From the NCBI GenBank assembly GCA_036897095.1, contig JAYMSP010000244.1, forward strand, positions 1 through 64,000: DNA of 64,000 nt, in the 5' to 3' direction. The position numbers were made by a program, and so were the translations under genes. The stretch is from Plantago elongata (lineage: Eukaryota; Streptophyta; Magnoliopsida; Lamiales; Plantaginaceae). The notes below the pieces were generated by a model. That model did no database searches. It was not told where the DNA came from and saw only the letters and a program-made list of their open reading frames with translations. Within the stretch, counting starts at the first letter, position 1. Each line of letters starts with the position of its first letter. Positions 62,564 to 64,000 of this stretch are shown one piece after another.

Positions 62564-62950
62564 TTCTCATCCAGCCGAGTACGTACCGTGATTCTCAGTT
62601 TTTTTATAAAGCCCGGATTATTATATGTTTTCAGACTGTAAAAAGTGTATGATTATATTTTGAGAACTTCAAGCCTGTGCTATCTAGACAGGAACAAGAT
62701 ACAGTTTCATTCTGCTATATTTGAACGAGTGCAGTAAACTTCCACCAAAACCATTATATGTGTGTCAAAATGAGCAAGTTAATCTAACAAGCTGCATCAA
62801 GTATACAGTCCTACGTCGCCTGTAAAATCGTAAAAAATGAAAAATTCAAGGAACATACCAATTCATACAACATTACAAACAACTTCGCTTCATCTAATGT
62901 GGAACAATAACATCTTCCCCGGACATCGGCAAATAGTTTTCTCCAACCTC
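62564..62950. other. BGLU 3' region
   Basis: Probable 3' UTR of the beta-glucosidase gene and spacer. The plus-strand frame at 62837-63022 is the shadow of the minus-strand coding fragment described next. Confidence 0.5.
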
Positions 62951-63165
62951 TCATCCAGCTCGAGCAATCATTTCAACTACTGCAGGCAACTTCCCATAGT
63001 AATTCTTCAAATCATCTATTAAAAGCGAGTCTGTCGTATCATGGACATGCCACACATGCACAGGCAGGAAAATGTCATCAACAGTTGCTTCTTGCCAGGC
63101 ATGTTGGCCATCTCTCATCTGGTGCATAAGTGTTTGTGTGAGCTTTCTCGGTGGGGAATTTTATC
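62951..63165 (-). pseudogene. Unrecognised protein-coding fragment, C-terminal part
   Basis: The minus strand carries a clearly coding-like frame with Lys-Leu-Thr-Gln-Thr-Leu-Met-His-Gln-Met-Arg-Asp-Gly, then Trp-Gln-Glu-Ala-Thr-Val-Asp-Asp-Ile, His-Val-Trp-His-Val-His-Asp and Tyr-Tyr-Gly-Lys-Leu-Pro-Ala-Val-Val-Glu-Met-Ile-Ala. It meets TGA at 62951-62953. The same frame stays protein-like for 21 more codons after it (Glu-Val-Gly-Glu-Asn-Tyr-Leu-Pro-Met-Ser-Gly-Glu-Asp) to a TAG near 62885, so the TGA looks like a Trp codon mutated to stop. I do not recognise the family. No upstream exons were found within the window, so it is a fragment or the last exon of a dying gene. Confidence 0.5.
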
Positions 63166-63535
63166 AAACAGGGGCGTGGAGCTGTACTCGGTTTCAGACT
63201 ACCTAACAAAACGGCAGTAGTATGTGGTAGGTAGTATGGAGTATGGTGCAGTATTGTTTACTGCTTTGCTTTGACCATTGCACTTACAATTTACAAACGT
63301 ATATCCAATGATTTTGGATTTGTCACTCTCATGAATATTAAACGCATAATCGTATTTATTAAATACAGGACAAAATTTTAACATATTACAAACAATATTA
63401 ACATTATCATAATTTATAAAATAGTTTAATAATTAAAAAAATTACTCAATGACAACAAAAACATTTAAACAAGTTAGTTCGATTTAATTTTATCTTTCGA
63501 ATGAATAAATCTAGAAAACTTTAAAAAAAAACACG
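63166..63535. other. AT-rich spacer
   Basis: No gene is recognised. A ggtaggtagtatggagtatgg run occurs near 63225-63245. The following 200 bases are strongly AT-rich. Confidence 0.45.
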
Positions 63536-63554
63536 AAAATCACGAAGAACCTGA

Positions 63555-63950
63555 AAAATCTCCGACAACTCCGGTGGCCGGAGTATATCCAGATCGGAGA
63601 TGCTCCGGTCAGATTGGAACAGCTGCTCCATGATTGGAGCGAGCTCTGATCTGGAGCAGTAAGCTCCGATCAGAGCTCGCGTGCTCCGATCTAGAGCAGC
63701 ATGCTCCGATCCAATCGAAGTAGCAGCTCCGATCTGGAGATCTCCAGATCGGAGCTGGCTGTTCTGCCCAGAGCTGGGCGGAGCAGCTGCTCGGTGACTG
63801 ATTTTCTAATCTAGCAAGAAAACGGTTCTCGCCAGATCTTGTTCTGACCAGTGTCCTGGTCAGATCCGAGTCTGGCCAGGACCGTGTTCGATCAGATTAA
63901 TTGACTCGGATCTGACCTGGACACAGTCCCGGTTAGACAAGGTTGGAGAA
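63555..63950. repeat. GC-rich block of inverted ctccgatc/gatcggag motifs
   Basis: The block stands out against AT-rich flanks. Its left half is built from many copies of gctccgatc, gatctggagc and their complements. Its right half holds related ctggtcagatc / gatctgacc / ggccag words. The positions 63724-63757 form a perfect 34-bp palindrome centred on gagatctc. No continuous domain-bearing frame was found. The block may be the edge of a larger repeat outside the window. Confidence 0.7.
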
Positions 63951-64000
63951 GTGATCAAATTTATTTTATTTTTAAAATTTTTTTCTTTTAAATTATTCGT

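Overview
This is nuclear DNA of a flowering plant. Genes carry many GT-AG introns in an AT-rich background, intergenic space is full of DNA-transposon debris, and several products are plant- or plastid-specific (TOC159, LPA1, GH3, RALF, HIPP). Protein flavour suggests an asterid, perhaps Lamiales, but that is only an impression. No operons, phage or CRISPR features are present.

Layout. 0.7-1.8 kb: a heavy-metal-associated isoprenylated protein (HIPP, +). 3.4-5.0 kb: an AT-rich degenerate array ending in short exons that look like the 5' end of a FAR1-related gene; a second copy lies at 56.9-58.2 kb. 5.3-10.0 kb: a CACTA (En/Spm) transposon with both ends and a CAA target duplication; its main transposase is cut short but a TnpA-like gene remains. 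11.0-14.0 kb: FolD-type folate enzyme (+), with a solo LTR in intron 2. 14.6-17.9 kb: a GH3 amido synthetase (-), convergent with FolD. 18-22.3 kb: gene-poor, with several local duplications. 22.4-25.7 kb: LPA1, a photosystem II assembly factor (+), with an 86-bp SINE in intron 1. 26.9-27.3 kb: RALF peptide (+). 27.7-28.6 kb: broken GRAS gene (-). 29.7-34.1 kb: TOC159 (-). 34.1-42.4 kb: gene-poor, with a hAT remnant, Stowaway- and Tourist-like MITEs, a fossil LTR-element scrap, a B3-domain exon and low-copy repeats. 42.4-53.5 kb: 27-exon FHA-AAA ATPase (+). 53.5-58.5 kb: MITEs, duplications and the second FAR1-like fragment. 58.6-62.6 kb: 13-exon GH1 beta-glucosidase (+). 62.9-63.2 kb: unrecognised coding fragment (-). 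63.5-64 kb: a GC-rich palindromic block.

The exon models were assembled by hand from splice sites and reading-frame continuity. Every full gene model closes in frame: HIPP 304 aa, FolD 296, GH3 600, LPA1 464, RALF 116, TOC159 1426, AAA ATPase 1236, beta-glucosidase 506. The genes are an ordinary plant neighbourhood, not a cluster acting in one pathway. LPA1 and TOC159 both serve the chloroplast, but nothing in the sequence shows they are co-regulated.

I found no convincing new biological system. The most worthwhile leads are the two FAR1-like leader fragments with AT-rich arrays, the CACTA element with a doubled transposase-associated domain, the very short SINE with a 19-bp target duplication, the unidentified exon near 63 kb, and the palindromic block at the right end.
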